Below, piece after piece: positions 63,722 through 64,000 of a DNA stretch of 64,000 nt. The notes under the pieces were generated by a model. It was not told where the DNA came from. It ran no database searches and saw only the letters and a list, made by a program, of their open reading frames with translations. The stretch is from the NCBI GenBank assembly GCA_902622575.1, contig CACNQJ010000006.1:1-64000 (forward strand). Direction: 5' to 3'. How positions within the stretch are numbered: the stretch's first letter is position 1; every line of letters starts with the position of its first letter. Source of the stretch: an uncultured Bacteroidota bacterium. GTDB taxonomy: Bacteria > Bacteroidota > Bacteroidia > Flavobacteriales > Flavobacteriaceae. The position numbers were made by a program, and so were the translations under genes.

Positions 63722-64000
63722 GTGCCTGTAACTATATTAGGAATTGAGTCATCTTGCGATGAAACTTCTGCAGCAATAATTAGAGATAATCAGATATTAT
63801 CAAATATTATAGCCAATCAAGAAGTTCATAAAAAATATGGTGGTGTTGTCCCTGAGTTAGCCTCCAGAGCACACCAAAAAAATATTATTCCTGTCGTTGA
63901 TTTAGCACTCTCTAAAGCAAATATCGAAAAAAATCAGCTAGATGCCATAGCTTATACAAGGGGGCCTGGACTTTTAGGTTCATTATTAGTAGGATCTTCA
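63722..64000 (+). CDS. tsaD: tRNA N6-adenosine threonylcarbamoyltransferase (3' end outside window)
   Basis: The first 93 codons are present and the gene runs off the right edge. [40 protein letters not shown] and [17 protein letters not shown] are the N-terminal landmarks of TsaD, the metal-containing catalytic subunit that attaches threonylcarbamoyl to A37 of tRNA. The start is GTG 63722; the in-frame stop at 63707-63709 rules out an upstream ATG. TsaE, its partner, is at 9144-9554. Confidence 0.95.
   Translation, partial: MPVTILGIESSCDETSAAIIRDNQILSNIIANQEVHKKYGGVVPELASRAHQKNIIPVVDLALSKANIEKNQLDAIAYTRGPGLLGSLLVGSS

Overview
This window is a densely packed, AT-rich chromosomal segment from a member of the Bacteroidota, most likely the order Flavobacteriales. 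The evidence is family content: a fused LpxC-FabZ enzyme, a SusC/SusD pair, bacillithiol enzyme BshA, a GH3/beta-lactamase fusion, DUF5916 and DUF6787 proteins, flavobacterial-type proline dehydrogenase, and TAnnTTTG promoter boxes typical of the phylum's primary sigma factor. A streamlined, perhaps marine, lineage is my inference from very short intergenic gaps. I see no rRNA, tRNA, CRISPR array, insertion sequence or prophage.

Layout. 1-2784 (-) is the 5' part of a large secreted protein with thrombospondin type 3 repeats, a degenerate metallopeptidase-like centre and cadherin/Ig-like repeats; it runs off the left edge. 2849-9065 (-) is a lipid A/envelope operon (lpxD, lpxC-fabZ, lpxA, efp, sucD, fabG, SPFH protein) closed by a hairpin terminator. 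9144-12172 holds tsaE, a small membrane protein, proline dehydrogenase and aroB. 12169-15236 (-) holds PEP carboxylase and an Lrp/AsnC regulator. After the only long gap (331 bp) come an XRE regulator with a palindrome at its start and a small lipoprotein. 16237-21889 (-) is ychF-parE-parC. 21991-25393 (+) is a LuxC-like acyl-CoA reductase, serC, a 3-phosphoglycerate dehydrogenase and a DUF6787 protein, facing msrA.

25982-31757 (+) is a run of DUF5916 protein, LolD-like ABC ATPase, TIGR02757 protein, dihydroorotase-like protein and an esterase. 31754-36190 carries an MBL-fold hydrolase, a conserved flavobacterial protein, Bcp peroxiredoxin, endonuclease III, a secreted nuclease and a DUF488-like protein. 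36355-40844 (+) is the SusC/SusD nutrient-uptake pair, closed by a strong terminator and followed by a penicillin acylase-family enzyme. 42976-51137 (-) covers bshA, the split GH3/beta-lactamase gene, a conserved small protein, acyl-CoA dehydrogenase, a HAD protein, an MlaD-type protein and an amidase. 51189-54182 (+) is lptD and ridA. 54179-57019 (-) is pfkA-gapA-GlcNAc kinase-like. 57065-63698 (-) is tamB, a sugar transporter and an oxidoreductase. tsaD starts at the right edge.

The genes serve mainly outer-membrane biogenesis (LpxA/C/D, LptD, TamB, MlaD), central carbon metabolism (PfkA, GapA, Ppc, SucD), serine and aromatic synthesis, and chromosome topology. I found no convincing undescribed multi-gene system. 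The most unusual signals are three genes broken by single-base frame errors in poly-T/poly-A tracts, repeated 4-bp overlaps between opposing stop codons, TAnnTTTG boxes 5-15 bp from start codons, and a YELGR sequence where a peptidase would have HExxH.
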